Shown here: one piece after another, positions 9,231-17,952 of the stretch
Position numbering within the stretch: the first letter of the stretch is position 1
Layout of the letters: every line of letters starts with the position of its first letter
Origin: Pseudomonas migulae NBRC 103157
Lineage (GTDB): Bacteria > Pseudomonadota > Gammaproteobacteria > Pseudomonadales > Pseudomonadaceae
Length of the DNA stretch: 64,000 nucleotides
Reading direction: 5' to 3'
Assembly: GCF_002091715.1 (NCBI RefSeq)
Contig: NZ_BDAG01000001.1
Coordinates: forward strand, 124,001-188,000
The notes under the pieces: model-generated
Told to the model about the DNA's origin: nothing
Database searches by the model: none
Seen by the model: only the letters and a program-made list of their open reading frames with translations
Position numbers and translations under genes: made by a program

Positions 9231-10223
9231 TCACAGAGAATTGCTTCGAGTCAGACCGAGACTCAATCCCTTGGGAAGATTTTCAATCGCAATAAGTGCG
9301 AGGTTATCGGTGATGATCCGATCATCATTTAGTAAAACAAATGACGGTGCCCACAAAAGCGCTTCTTTATCGAATTCATAGACCATTTGCCGACTTACCT
9401 TTCCTTGAGATTTCAGCCTCGAAATTAGCCGAGCCGCTTGAGCCGCCGCACCAGCCAATGCGTCCATTGCTTCGTGAAGCTTTTTCTCATCGTTACCTCT
9501 GAATAGAAATGAGACCTGACAGCCGTCCTGATGTGAATGAAAATCGAGTATAGGGTTACGTCTTTCGGCCATCCGACTAAGCAGTTTCCGAAACCACGCA
9601 TGTATTTCTGCATAGGTAGCCTTACCCGCCTCAGTAGCTATCGCTGTCACGAAGGGGTTCCAAACAAGGAGTACGTAGGGCAGGCCGACCCGAATCAGTT
9701 CTTGTAATGAGTCTGCTGCGTTGTGCGACAGTTCGGAACGCTCGACTCTAACGGGTGAGTCATTTGTAACCTGATCCAACCAATCTTCATCCACCTCCCT
9801 TGCATCCGTCGCGATCTGGACCCACACATCATCCAACAGCCTCGGAAGCTGTTGAGGTGGCGGTACTGATAAGTCAACATCTATCCCCAAGCCAAGAAAA
9901 CTAAGAACGTCTCCTCCTGCGTAGTACCCTAGGACTGCGGCGACAAATTTTCGACCGTCAGGACTTTCGAACGATGCACTTTCCAGCAGTAGTCCCTTTG
10001 GACGTCCGGGATCGTGATTCTCAAGAAGTGTGAAAGGATTGCTGTTTATCTTGGTAACCAATCTGTCTGGATCGACAGCCACCAACAATTCACCATCTGA
10101 GCCGCGCGCATCCGTCCAGATCACCGCGCGCACAATTTCGCCAAATTTCCCGGCTTGGTGTCGCTGTTCAGCTTCATCTGCCCATTTGATGGCGGCAGGC
10201 GATTCTTGAAAAAAGTCAGACAT
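9231..10223 (-). CDS. Unrecognised 330-residue soluble protein
   Basis: The protein starts Met-Ser-Asp-Phe-Phe-Gln and shows no signal peptide, membrane segment or cofactor motif. The N-terminal half has a beta-rich pattern (Leu-Leu-Val-Ala-Val-Asp-Pro; Lys-Phe-Val-Ala-Ala-Val-Leu-Gly-Tyr-Tyr). The C-terminal half has a long helix and an Asp-Phe-His-Ser-His-Gln-Asp-Gly-Cys segment near residue 225. I do not recognise the family. It lies between the helicase pair and an antitoxin-like gene on the same strand, but with 200-bp gaps, so an operon is uncertain. Confidence 0.7.
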   Translation of the reverse strand: MSDFFQESPAAIKWADEAEQRHQAGKFGEIVRAVIWTDARGSDGELLVAVDPDRLVTKINSNPFTLLENHDPGRPKGLLLESASFESPDGRKFVAAVLGYYAGGDVLSFLGLGIDVDLSVPPPQQLPRLLDDVWVQIATDAREVDEDWLDQVTNDSPVRVERSELSHNAADSLQELIRVGLPYVLLVWNPFVTAIATEAGKATYAEIHAWFRKLLSRMAERRNPILDFHSHQDGCQVSFLFRGNDEKKLHEAMDALAGAAAQAARLISRLKSQGKVSRQMVYEFDKEALLWAPSFVLLNDDRIITDNLALIAIENLPKGLSLGLTRSNSL

Positions 10224-10442
10224 GAATTCCCTGCCTTCCGATGTAGCGTGTCAAAAGAACAAGATAGACCATACCCTTGCTTACATCCCCTCCTGGCCGG
10301 AAACGGAAGCTCGTGACCGGCAGCTAATGACCGTTTTCTGCCCCTTGCCAATGACAGTGATCGGCCGTAAGCATTCAGTGGGAAGCACCGTCTTTAAAGA
10401 CGTAGCTCTGGCGCGGCAGGTATTGCCTTGTTCACTAGTAAA

Positions 10443-11078
10443 TTAACAATACAAGCCCTCAGCCACTTGAATCAGCATTTCCTCCACTCGATAGACGCCC
10501 AGGCTGGTGGAAAGCAGCTCACACGGACTTTTTCCCGAAAAGCGTGATTTGGGTTTGGACAACCAATGCTGGGCTTTTTCGGTGTCGCCAAAGACCGCCA
10601 CGGCCATCGCGATAATATGCGCCGCACGATACATTCGATCACTCTCATCGGCTTTTAAGTGCTGGTTGCTGGCCAGGCGCATTTTAAAGGTCCGGTAGGG
10701 AATGATCCTGTCACGCTCGGCAGGGCTGATGATTCCCTGATCGCAAAGTACTTGGAGAATATTGGCGGGAAAGCCAGCTTCGATCAGTTCGTGAATAGCC
10801 TGATCCGAGGCTTGGGCGGGAATATGGAGATAGATTTCCAAGCGCATTCTGTACGCTTGGTAGAGGTCTTCTCGTAAAGCCCCGGCCGATGAGGAAGGAG
10901 TTGAGAGGCCGCGCAGTGGTTGGAGCACGATTACGCCGTTGACCACTTCGATGGTCAGTACGTCGCCGATGCCCAAGCCGAATTGTGAAAGTAGCTCTGG
11001 CGGCAAATCAACTATCGCATCGCCGCTGCCGTCGCCGGTGTCCTTGCATCTAACCGTCCAGCGCTCGCTTTCACTCAT
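10443..11078 (-). CDS. AbrB-type DNA-binding domain fused to an MbcA/ParS-like antitoxin domain
   Basis: A 211-residue protein. Residues about 8-55 form a SpoVT/AbrB swapped-hairpin DNA-binding domain (Ile-Val-Asp-Leu-Pro-Pro-Glu-Leu-Leu ... Gly-Ile-Gly-Asp-Val-Leu-Thr-Ile). The C-terminal part, about residues 110-211, has the signature of the Xre/MbcA/ParS toxin-binding domain (DUF2384): Ala-Gln-His-Trp-Leu then Phe-Ser-Gly-Lys-Ser-Pro-Cys-Glu-Leu-Leu and a final Ile-Gln-Val-Ala-Glu-Gly. Such antitoxins normally pair with a RES-domain NAD-degrading toxin encoded directly downstream. Here the next 220 bp hold no gene and the following protein is not RES-like, so the antitoxin appears orphaned. 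It probably represses its own promoter. Confidence 0.8.
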   Translation of the reverse strand: MSESERWTVRCKDTGDGSGDAIVDLPPELLSQFGLGIGDVLTIEVVNGVIVLQPLRGLSTPSSSAGALREDLYQAYRMRLEIYLHIPAQASDQAIHELIEAGFPANILQVLCDQGIISPAERDRIIPYRTFKMRLASNQHLKADESDRMYRAAHIIAMAVAVFGDTEKAQHWLSKPKSRFSGKSPCELLSTSLGVYRVEEMLIQVAEGLYC

Positions 11079-11448
11079 GATCTGCAGGTCTCACGTCATC
11101 ATTCGAGTCATTTGATTATGCTCGCGTTGAGTTCCGCGTGCACGAACGGTGCGCTACGCGTCAGATCGCCACCACCATGGCTACACGGACGATTTCTGCG
11201 GTATGGCGTCTTTAGACGCAATGAGGGCGATTGGTGGACGAGGTGATGGCGGTGGAGTTACTGAAACTGAATATTGGTCGTCAGTGTTGTTGAGGCCTGC
11301 TGTCTGAGGCTTCATACCACGATGCTGGGCGTCGTCGTTATTTCCAAGAACGAAACGATTGCATACGAGTTTGTGTGTTGTGTATCGGCGAACAGGTCTC
11401 GACGAGTTCGGGGCTAGCATCACACTCTAATTGTCTAAAGGAAACTTC
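11079..11448. other. Divergent intergenic region
   Basis: This 370-bp stretch separates the antitoxin gene (minus) from the lipoprotein gene (plus), so it must carry both promoters and probably the AbrB operator. I see no gene with a credible start; a short frame beginning ATGGCTACACGG stops after 12 codons. Confidence 0.4.
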
Positions 11449-12039
11449 ATGCGTTCTGTTGCTGGTTTTACTGTGGGATTGGGTCTGGCTGTGCTGGCAG
11501 GTTGTACGGGCTGGAACGCAAGCCACAGAGGGCCTGTCGTTGTCGATTACCGGGTCAATTCTGAAGATATTTCTGGTCGCCCGAAAATGAACATCGTGGA
11601 AGGAAACAGTTTTTTTGACGTTGCCGGGTCCACGAATAGCCAGACTTATCCGCCTGTCACTATTCGCCAATGTAATGCACAGCGGACAGAGTGCTCACTG
11701 GGGATTGCGACGCTCACAAGTCAAATCCAGATTCTTTCCGTTGACGAGCAATCCACGAAACTTCGGCTCGATTTTGTCTACAGGGTTGGGGAGGAGTGGC
11801 GCCGCGAGACGTCCTCAACAAAGCAGGTGCACAGTCTGCCTATGCCTGAAGTGATCAAGGATCAGGGGAGCGTAACGCGAACCGCCGACATCCCTTACGG
11901 CGAGACGCGGCAAGTAGAATTGCCGTATGGATTGAGCCTCTCCCTATGCGTTTCGGAGCCTGGAGTAACCACAATGAATCAAAGGCAGTGTACCAATCAG
12001 ATGGTTCATGCGGGTGCGAAGAGCAGTCCAGCTTTCTAA
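11449..12039 (+). CDS. Predicted lipoprotein of unknown function
   Basis: The ATG at 11449 follows AAAGGA by about seven bases and is preferred over the TTG 18 bp upstream. The 196-residue product begins with Met-Arg-Ser, a hydrophobic stretch (Val-Gly-Leu-Gly-Leu-Ala-Val) and the lipobox Leu-Ala-Gly-Cys, so it should be exported and lipid-anchored at the Cys near residue 19. The mature part is predicted beta-rich, has two further Cys residues close together (Arg-Gln-Cys ... Glu-Cys-Ser), and a third pair near the end. I recognise no family. A strong terminator follows, indicating a single-gene unit. Confidence 0.8.
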   Translation: MRSVAGFTVGLGLAVLAGCTGWNASHRGPVVVDYRVNSEDISGRPKMNIVEGNSFFDVAGSTNSQTYPPVTIRQCNAQRTECSLGIATLTSQIQILSVDEQSTKLRLDFVYRVGEEWRRETSSTKQVHSLPMPEVIKDQGSVTRTADIPYGETRQVELPYGLSLSLCVSEPGVTTMNQRQCTNQMVHAGAKSSPAF

Positions 12040-12045
12040 AATCTT

Positions 12046-12073
12046 AAAAATCCCCGCGTTGCGGGGATTTTCC
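12046..12073 (+). terminator. Intrinsic terminator after the lipoprotein gene
   Basis: AAAATCCCCGC and GCGGGGATTTT form a GC-rich stem around a two-base loop, flanked by A and T runs, starting about six bases after the lipoprotein stop codon. Confidence 0.85.
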
Positions 12074-12179
12074 TAAACCAGATGTCAGCCGTCTGAGGAA
12101 AAACCATATCGAGTTTTCGTCTGCATGAAGATATTTGAGTCATACCTTCGTATGACTACTGAACCGAGCCAAGTATTCT

Positions 12180-12479
12180 TTAGTCGTCGCTACCTAGGCT
12201 ACTGAACCTTTTTGGTCTTGGAATCGAACCTTTACCGCGTAATGCAGCTTTGACATATTGGGTCGCTAGTTCAAGGCTCTCTTGATCTGCCGCGTAAAAC
12301 GCATCGATAAGCCTGGTTCTGGCTAGTCGTTTGACCTCCAATATATCCTCAGCACTCGAGTCTTCCGAAAGCTTGTGGTTTTTACTCATATGACTACCCA
12401 CTTTTACGGGTGCCTGCCAAAAGTACACACCGATCGTAATGCTGTTTCCGCTTTTGACATAGGGCTTCAGCTCCTCCAT
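12180..12479 (-). CDS. Small hypothetical protein
   Basis: A 99-residue frame from an ATG at 12479; an inner ATG at 12389 (Met-Ser-Lys-Asn-His-Lys) is an equally possible start. The C-terminal half is predicted helical and charged (Glu-Val-Lys-Arg-Leu-Ala-Arg-Thr-Arg-Leu-Ile-Asp-Ala-Phe). It has no signal peptide and no known motif. It converges on the lipoprotein terminator. Confidence 0.45.
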   Translation of the reverse strand: MEELKPYVKSGNSITIGVYFWQAPVKVGSHMSKNHKLSEDSSAEDILEVKRLARTRLIDAFYAADQESLELATQYVKAALRGKGSIPRPKRFSSLGSDD

Positions 12480-12664
12480 CTCTTTTCTCTCTTGTGGTGA
12501 AAACCTTCAAGCTGCCTTATATCTGGATTGTCACCTCTTGGGCGAGAGCAACAGCCGGACGTATACCGCCAATCGCCGAGCCAACGGGATGAAAGTTCTA
12601 GTGCCTGATACACGTGTAAAGCTGGGCCATGTACCACGATTGCGATTTTGATACCTAGTACTGC

Positions 12665-14266
12665 GTGCCGTATTACCTAAAATGGCGGCACATTCATCAG
12701 AAGGACGGAACCGTGGTACTGACCGATCATAAAATGCCGACACTGGGCTACTTCAACAAGATGGTGTGTGATTGTTTGGGGCTATGGGCCAGCGATAATA
12801 ACGACGTTACCTTCACGGTTCCCGCAACCGAAAAGAGCCGGCGCGCGGCTCTGCACGAAGCGTTCGAGGCTATAAAAAAAGCAGACGGTGTATACGGCTC
12901 GCTAAATGATTTGGTGGCCGTCACTACGCAAATCGCCCCCCAAGGAGCCACTCTTACCAAAAAAGACAGAACTGTTCATGCTTGGGTCCATGAGCTGGCC
13001 CATTCCGACTTTGGCTCGCATGATGAGTTTGTCGAGCTCGGGCAGTATATCGAAGCGTTGATAGAGGAGCGGTATACCCGCTTTGGCGTCTCGCAACTGG
13101 CGGTCTGCTTTTACCGCTCAGCGACGATGTACTATCGCGAATTCCTAAGAGAGTGCCCTGCCACCCAGGCGGGTCCTTTTCATCATTTTCTCGGCCAAAC
13201 ACTCACGCGTTTGGTCAGAACTCTGGTTGCCGAGTCCCCCGCAGGCACGATTTGGCCCTGCGCGACTCTGGCAGAGAGCCAGTGGCCCCTCGTCGACTTC
13301 CTTGACTCTGCCTTGAGCGAATGCGGTGTCTCCCGGCATAAGCTGTACCAGTTTCATCAAAGTGCCAAAACCCCGGATATAACCGACGCCGAGGTGTGGG
13401 CCCGCGACCTTAAATCAACGCTCACTGACACAAAGTCAAAACAGACCGTGGGGCGTTTCGCCAAAAACAACAAGATCAAGTTCTCCTGCGTATTCGACAC
13501 CGTGCGGCCCCTGGCGTATCTGCTGAGAGACAAGGTCGATGAAAGTACGTTTTCGACCCAGGCCTTTTCGGCGTTCATCTGCCACAACCTCACCCTTCAG
13601 GTGCTCGAATGCGGAGCCACTGAACATTCCAAGCAAAGCGCTTCTTATCCGCAGCCAGGCACAGTGAGTAGCCTACTGCCAGTGACCGATACCTTGGACA
13701 TGTTGTTTGAAAACGCTGACCCTGCGGATGGAGCCGTCATTGAAGCTTCGCTGGAAACTTATCGGCAATATGCAAAAACTCTCAGACTGTGGAGCAACCT
13801 TGCAGAGAGCGATACCCGCATTCCGACCGCCCTGGACTACTGGTACGGCCCGGCCTTTGACTCGCTAAGCGTCGACCGCTGGTATAACTGCACCCCAGCC
13901 TCGCCAGTGTGGATGAATGAATGGCGGGCAGCGGTGGAGGCTATGTCGTCAGGAAGCGATGACCTGGCACTCGAACATTTTCAGAATGCCTTAGCGGGCG
14001 CCAAATACACAGCTGGGCCGCTGTTCATTCCGCTTTACCTAGAGATTTGCGCATTCTGCAAACGCCAGTTCCAACGGCTACGCGCTAGCGGCGAAGAGGC
14101 AGAGTTCGACAGCCGATATGAGCCGCTGGGTGGGCAAGCCTCCAAGTACGCTGGCTTGATGGGATACACACCTGCACACTACCGAAACGCAGACACATTA
14201 ATGCCGAGGATATTGTTGCGCTATAAAAACTCTCGCATTATTCGCAAGATAGATTCGCTGGTCTGA
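12665..14266 (+). CDS. Unrecognised 533-residue protein
   Basis: The frame opens at a GTG (12665) without a clear Shine-Dalgarno; an ATG 69 bp inside is the alternative, but the first residues (Tyr-Leu-Lys-Trp-Arg-His ... Asp-Gly-Thr-Val-Val-Leu-Thr-Asp) look like real protein. The protein is soluble and mostly helical. A Trp-Val-His-Glu-Leu-Ala-His segment near residue 105 looks superficially like a metalloprotease HExxH but lacks its spacing. Residues about 420-470 have a TPR-like Ala/Leu pattern. I cannot assign a family. It stands alone; the HAD gene begins 103 bp downstream. Confidence 0.7.
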   Translation: MPYYLKWRHIHQKDGTVVLTDHKMPTLGYFNKMVCDCLGLWASDNNDVTFTVPATEKSRRAALHEAFEAIKKADGVYGSLNDLVAVTTQIAPQGATLTKKDRTVHAWVHELAHSDFGSHDEFVELGQYIEALIEERYTRFGVSQLAVCFYRSATMYYREFLRECPATQAGPFHHFLGQTLTRLVRTLVAESPAGTIWPCATLAESQWPLVDFLDSALSECGVSRHKLYQFHQSAKTPDITDAEVWARDLKSTLTDTKSKQTVGRFAKNNKIKFSCVFDTVRPLAYLLRDKVDESTFSTQAFSAFICHNLTLQVLECGATEHSKQSASYPQPGTVSSLLPVTDTLDMLFENADPADGAVIEASLETYRQYAKTLRLWSNLAESDTRIPTALDYWYGPAFDSLSVDRWYNCTPASPVWMNEWRAAVEAMSSGSDDLALEHFQNALAGAKYTAGPLFIPLYLEICAFCKRQFQRLRASGEEAEFDSRYEPLGGQASKYAGLMGYTPAHYRNADTLMPRILLRYKNSRIIRKIDSLV

Positions 14267-14369
14267 CGTATAACCGCGCGCTGACATTAAGCCTGGAGGA
14301 GTCTATCATCGGTAATACGGTAAATATGCCGTCGCAACTAAAATCCCGTCCTAAAAGGGGTACTCTTGC

Positions 14370-14990
14370 ATGCCCGTTTTGGCAGTTATATTTGATGCAT
14401 TCGGCACGCTGGTAAAAATAGGTGTCGGAACAAATCCCTATCGGAAGATCCTAAAAATCGGGATCGAACAAGGTCGAAGACCCAAAGCCAGTGACGCGGA
14501 GGATCTACTGTCTATGTCAATGGACCTTAGACAAGCCGCCGAGTATTTCGGAATCACTGTTGAGAACAGGTACATGATTCGACTTGAGGAAGGGCTCCAT
14601 GAAGAGTTGGCCAGCATCCAGGCTTATTCTGATGGAGTCGCTGCGGTGGCAGCTCTCCAGGCTGCTGGCGTAAAGGTCGCGGTTTGCTCCAATCTTGCCC
14701 AACCATATGCATCTGCAATCGAAAGGCTTTACCCACATCTGGATGGTTACGCCTACAGTTTTGCCATCGGAGCAATCAAACCATCATTCAAAATCTATCA
14801 GCATGTGACACAACTCGTTGGTGTGCTGCCTGGAGAATCGTGGATGATTGGTGATTCAAAGAGATGTGATTGCGATGGCCCCACAGAATTTGGTATGCAT
14901 GGAGCCTATTTAGATCGGGCCGGTGGTGGGCACTTTGCGTCGCTACAGTCGTTTGCAGCAAAAATCCTGAAAACAAGAGATCAGACTTAA
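14370..14990 (+). CDS. HAD-superfamily hydrolase
   Basis: A 206-residue protein with all four HAD motifs: Phe-Asp-Ala-Phe-Gly-Thr-Leu (motif I, nucleophile Asp near residue 9), Val-Cys-Ser-Asn (motif II), a Lys in Ile-Lys-Pro-Ser-Phe-Lys-Ile-Tyr (motif III) and Gly-Asp-Ser ... Asp-Cys-Asp (motif IV, near 167-175). The helical insert between motifs I and II is the usual C1 cap of phosphatases and haloacid dehalogenases. The substrate cannot be read from sequence. It points toward the minus-strand tniQ gene and sits at the edge of the transposition module, so it is probably cargo. Confidence 0.85.
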   Translation: MPVLAVIFDAFGTLVKIGVGTNPYRKILKIGIEQGRRPKASDAEDLLSMSMDLRQAAEYFGITVENRYMIRLEEGLHEELASIQAYSDGVAAVAALQAAGVKVAVCSNLAQPYASAIERLYPHLDGYAYSFAIGAIKPSFKIYQHVTQLVGVLPGESWMIGDSKRCDCDGPTEFGMHGAYLDRAGGGHFASLQSFAAKILKTRDQT

Positions 14991-15101
14991 AAAAATAAGC
15001 CGGCTCTCAGTTGATCGGAAACTACATTCAAGATCAGATCATCTATTTGTTGATAAGGATAGTAACCATGCATCGGCAAGAAAAAATCATTCGCGTAACT
15101 T

Positions 15102-16931
15102 TCAAGGTTTTCCTGCTGTAGCAAGATAAGCCACTAATTTTTTACTCCGACGCCACACATATTGTCGGCAGCGGGCATTTAAAAGGCCAGGGCCCGCTAC
15201 GGGAAAAAAACCTCCTTCTTGCAACTTGAATGTAATTCTTATTCTAGGTGCATTCAGAATCAGCGCAGCTTCTGGGGCGAAAATATAGTTTCGTTTAAAA
15301 TGTTGTATCGCTTCGAGACTGACAACAAAGGCGGATCGTCGTGAACATTGAACTATGTCGCATCTCAACCAGCCAAGGCGTACCATTGCGTAAGCTACCT
15401 CTTCCTTGACACCTAACATTTTTGCTGCGTTGGCAACTGACATACCTTTCTCTTGAGATGAAATATTGACTAATATTTTATTTAGCACCAACTCATTCTG
15501 GCTAACCAGCCATTTACCCATGCTTATAATGTCTGAGTCTGCTCTGCAAAACGCAGATATTTCGCCAGACTGAATTGCTCTCACCAACTCCACTAACCCG
15601 CTCGATGTGGGCAGATAGTGCTTAGCAATCTGTGAGATAGTTAAAAAATCTTCGCCCGGACTTGTCAAAAACTCTAATGGCCTGAGCGCAACTATTGAAT
15701 TGTAGTCAACCAACCACTTTTCTCCAGCACTCGGACAACCTCCAAAAAATCTAAGTACCCCAGCATCTATCAACTGCTCGATACGCTTCCGACTTAGGCT
15801 TAACAAACGAGACGTCTCTCGTAAATTAAGAGGTTCATGCCGAACCAAAGAAAGCTTACGAACTTCTTCGATATCAACCACCGCGACCGTTTTCCCACAC
15901 GGGTACGTGAACTCTCGATCATCAAGCTCACCAGACAACCTCATCCTTCGGAGAAAGTTTTCAGGTAGCCCAACAGTTCGCGCCGCTTGATTGTATGGAA
16001 GCCAACGATGCGCAAGCAGCGTACATTCGCTTAAACGCCGGTTTCTTATAGCCAGCGGCCCTTCCCAGTACCGAATAACGTACTTTTCGAACTCACTACG
16101 AATAAAATCGTAGCACTGGTCGATTAACGACAAATATACATCGTTGTAAATCGGCCCAAATGCTAAACCTAATTTCCATGGATGACTAGAAGCCCTTTGC
16201 CTCTTTAAATCAGTGAGTAAACTATGAAACGTTTTAGGCCACCCCAAAAACATCTCGCCAGCAGCAACGGCTAAGTCAGGAGCCACATCCCGAAATACTG
16301 TTGTAACGACTATCATATTCATGAAACATTTAAGACTTATTACCCTTACTCCGAGGCGAATGGCTAAAAAGTTAAATTGTTGATATGTTAGTGAATCAAT
16401 ACCTTCTAAATTTTTGTCGCGACCGTGTCGAAGACGTTTTTCAAGTTCGGCCGAAATCCAATTTCTGAATTCGTCGACTAGCCTGTCTGGTTCCAACGTC
16501 TCAAATACAGGGTGCTGGCATTTATCACAGCACTTTGTGGTAAGGAGTTTTAGAGTAGATTTTTCTTGGCACATGGGACATTTATATACGAGGTTTACAT
16601 TGTGGACTATGCAGGTCGTATAGAGCGTTAAATCCCATAATTCACGCCAATAAAATTCCCCTGCTAAGCAAACCGGGCAATACTTAATATTTATTAATGA
16701 CCAGACATTCTGAATATTGAATTGTGGGGACCGAATTTCTAAGGCCACATCTTTCCAACTTACAGGCCTAATATCCTCATCTAGCCATTTACTCGCTTGT
16801 TCATCTGTGAGGTCTTTGAACAATTTTATAACTTCACCATTCCATAGACCATTACAATCCCCCAAGCGATGTAGATAACCAGATAAACTCTCATCGTGCT
16901 TAGGTGCAGGATTCACCAACAAATCAAACAT
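15102..16931 (-). CDS. tniQ: TniQ/TnsD-family target-selection protein with several helix-turn-helix segments
   Basis: The 609-residue protein opens with the TniQ pattern (Asp-Glu-Ser-Leu-Ser-Gly-Tyr-Leu-His-Arg-Leu) and carries a zinc-ribbon region: Cys-Pro-Val-Cys 85-88, Cys-x-x-His 107-110, Cys-Pro-Met-Cys 118-121 and Cys-Cys-x-x-Cys 134-138. The C-terminal half has four segments resembling excisionase/MerR helix-turn-helix units, near 310-335, 368-394, 429-460 and 497-524. In Tn7 the equivalent protein recognises the attachment site and recruits TnsC. Here the DNA-binding part probably reads the gyrB 3' region, by analogy with TnsD at glmS. It is last in the tns gene order, behind a hairpin. 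Confidence 0.88.
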   Translation of the reverse strand: MFDLLVNPAPKHDESLSGYLHRLGDCNGLWNGEVIKLFKDLTDEQASKWLDEDIRPVSWKDVALEIRSPQFNIQNVWSLINIKYCPVCLAGEFYWRELWDLTLYTTCIVHNVNLVYKCPMCQEKSTLKLLTTKCCDKCQHPVFETLEPDRLVDEFRNWISAELEKRLRHGRDKNLEGIDSLTYQQFNFLAIRLGVRVISLKCFMNMIVVTTVFRDVAPDLAVAAGEMFLGWPKTFHSLLTDLKRQRASSHPWKLGLAFGPIYNDVYLSLIDQCYDFIRSEFEKYVIRYWEGPLAIRNRRLSECTLLAHRWLPYNQAARTVGLPENFLRRMRLSGELDDREFTYPCGKTVAVVDIEEVRKLSLVRHEPLNLRETSRLLSLSRKRIEQLIDAGVLRFFGGCPSAGEKWLVDYNSIVALRPLEFLTSPGEDFLTISQIAKHYLPTSSGLVELVRAIQSGEISAFCRADSDIISMGKWLVSQNELVLNKILVNISSQEKGMSVANAAKMLGVKEEVAYAMVRLGWLRCDIVQCSRRSAFVVSLEAIQHFKRNYIFAPEAALILNAPRIRITFKLQEGGFFPVAGPGLLNARCRQYVWRRSKKLVAYLATAGKP

Positions 16932-16975
16932 AAATATTGTACCTATAGAACCTATCGAAAAAATGAAGCGATCAT

Positions 16976-17004
16976 CAATGCCCGGTGATTACCACCGGGC
17001 ATTG
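16976..17004 (-). terminator. Perfect 12-bp stem between tnsC and tniQ
   Basis: CAATGCCCGGTG and CACCGGGCATTG flank a five-base loop, seven bases after the tnsC stop. In the transcribed (minus) direction a T-rich stretch follows only after about ten bases, so it may act as a leaky terminator or a mRNA-stabilising hairpin that lowers tniQ relative to tnsABC. Confidence 0.65.
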
Positions 17005-17010
17005 TTAGTC

Positions 17011-17952
17011 TTAAGCCGCGATAATGTCGAAGTTTTCGAAAGGTTCACGATCCCTAATCAATGGTTTGAAGTCGAACGCATCACTAAAGGGATTACGTTC
17101 CTCAGGCGCAGCACTCCATACTTCATCTTTAAACGCCTCACAAAGTATCGGAAGATTAATACCCTCTGCGTCTCGATGCTGCACCAACCAAACAGATCGA
17201 TCTATAACTTTGATTAAATAGTCAATCAAACCAAACGAAGCCAGGTAAAAACGGCGGATCATTTCTTTGTCCGAAAAATTAATAGACGCCACCGGCAGCA
17301 ATTCACGAATACCTTGGAGCAGCATCGCAAACTGTGTCCAACAGGACTCCGTCAGCATGAATCGGTTGTAATCAACCGTGGCAGAGAACCTTCGACGCAG
17401 TTGCTCGTTGGCCCAAAGCAGACCTTCAGTCCGCTTCAGGCCGACGAGCACGAAAGTAATACTAGTCTCGTTCATCATGCTCTTGATCCAATCTGCGGCT
17501 TCGTATGCATCATTACGCTTGTAATCCACGAGATGCTGCGCTTCGTCTAAAACGACCACCTCAACGCCAAGATTGCTTAAAAGTAGAATGATCCTTGCAA
17601 ATTTCGTTTCTGCAGAGTGACTACGAGAGTCTGCGTAAGGGTCTTTCATCGCCGTCAGCATTGCCGTTGCCAGGTTTTTTTTGGTGGGAGAGGATGGAAT
17701 TTCTACAATGAGTACAGAACGATGTACCCCCTCCTTTCTTTTTGCAGATTCCAACTCTCTAACATACTCTTTGATCAATGTACTTTTCCCCACACCACTT
17801 GGCCCTTGTATAACCAGTCCTTTGCTGGTCCCTGTCCGCCGCGTGTCTCCATGGACTTCAATCAGGCGGGTGAGGGCTCGCTCTGCTTGAGGGCTAAGGA
17901 TGAAGTGGTGACGAAGGGAAAATTGGGCCAGGTTTTCTTTATAATTACTCAT
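17011..17952 (-). CDS. tnsC: TnsC/TniB-like AAA+ transposition regulator
   Basis: A 313-residue ATPase with Walker A Gly-Pro-Ser-Gly-Val-Gly-Lys-Ser at 50-57 and Walker B Val-Val-Val-Leu-Asp-Glu-Ala-Gln-His near 132-140. It is much shorter than Tn7 TnsC (555 residues) and close to TniB of Tn5053-type elements. It should form ATP-bound filaments on target DNA and bridge TniQ to the transposase. Its ATG overlaps the tnsB stop by four bases (ATGA), so the two are translationally coupled. Confidence 0.9.
   Translation of the reverse strand: MSNYKENLAQFSLRHHFILSPQAERALTRLIEVHGDTRRTGTSKGLVIQGPSGVGKSTLIKEYVRELESAKRKEGVHRSVLIVEIPSSPTKKNLATAMLTAMKDPYADSRSHSAETKFARIILLLSNLGVEVVVLDEAQHLVDYKRNDAYEAADWIKSMMNETSITFVLVGLKRTEGLLWANEQLRRRFSATVDYNRFMLTESCWTQFAMLLQGIRELLPVASINFSDKEMIRRFYLASFGLIDYLIKVIDRSVWLVQHRDAEGINLPILCEAFKDEVWSAAPEERNPFSDAFDFKPLIRDREPFENFDIIAA

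Noticed and set aside
12768..13000. HExxH-like metalloprotease site in the 533-residue protein
   Set aside because: The residues read His-Ala-Trp-Val-His-Glu-Leu-Ala-His, giving HELAH rather than HExxH.
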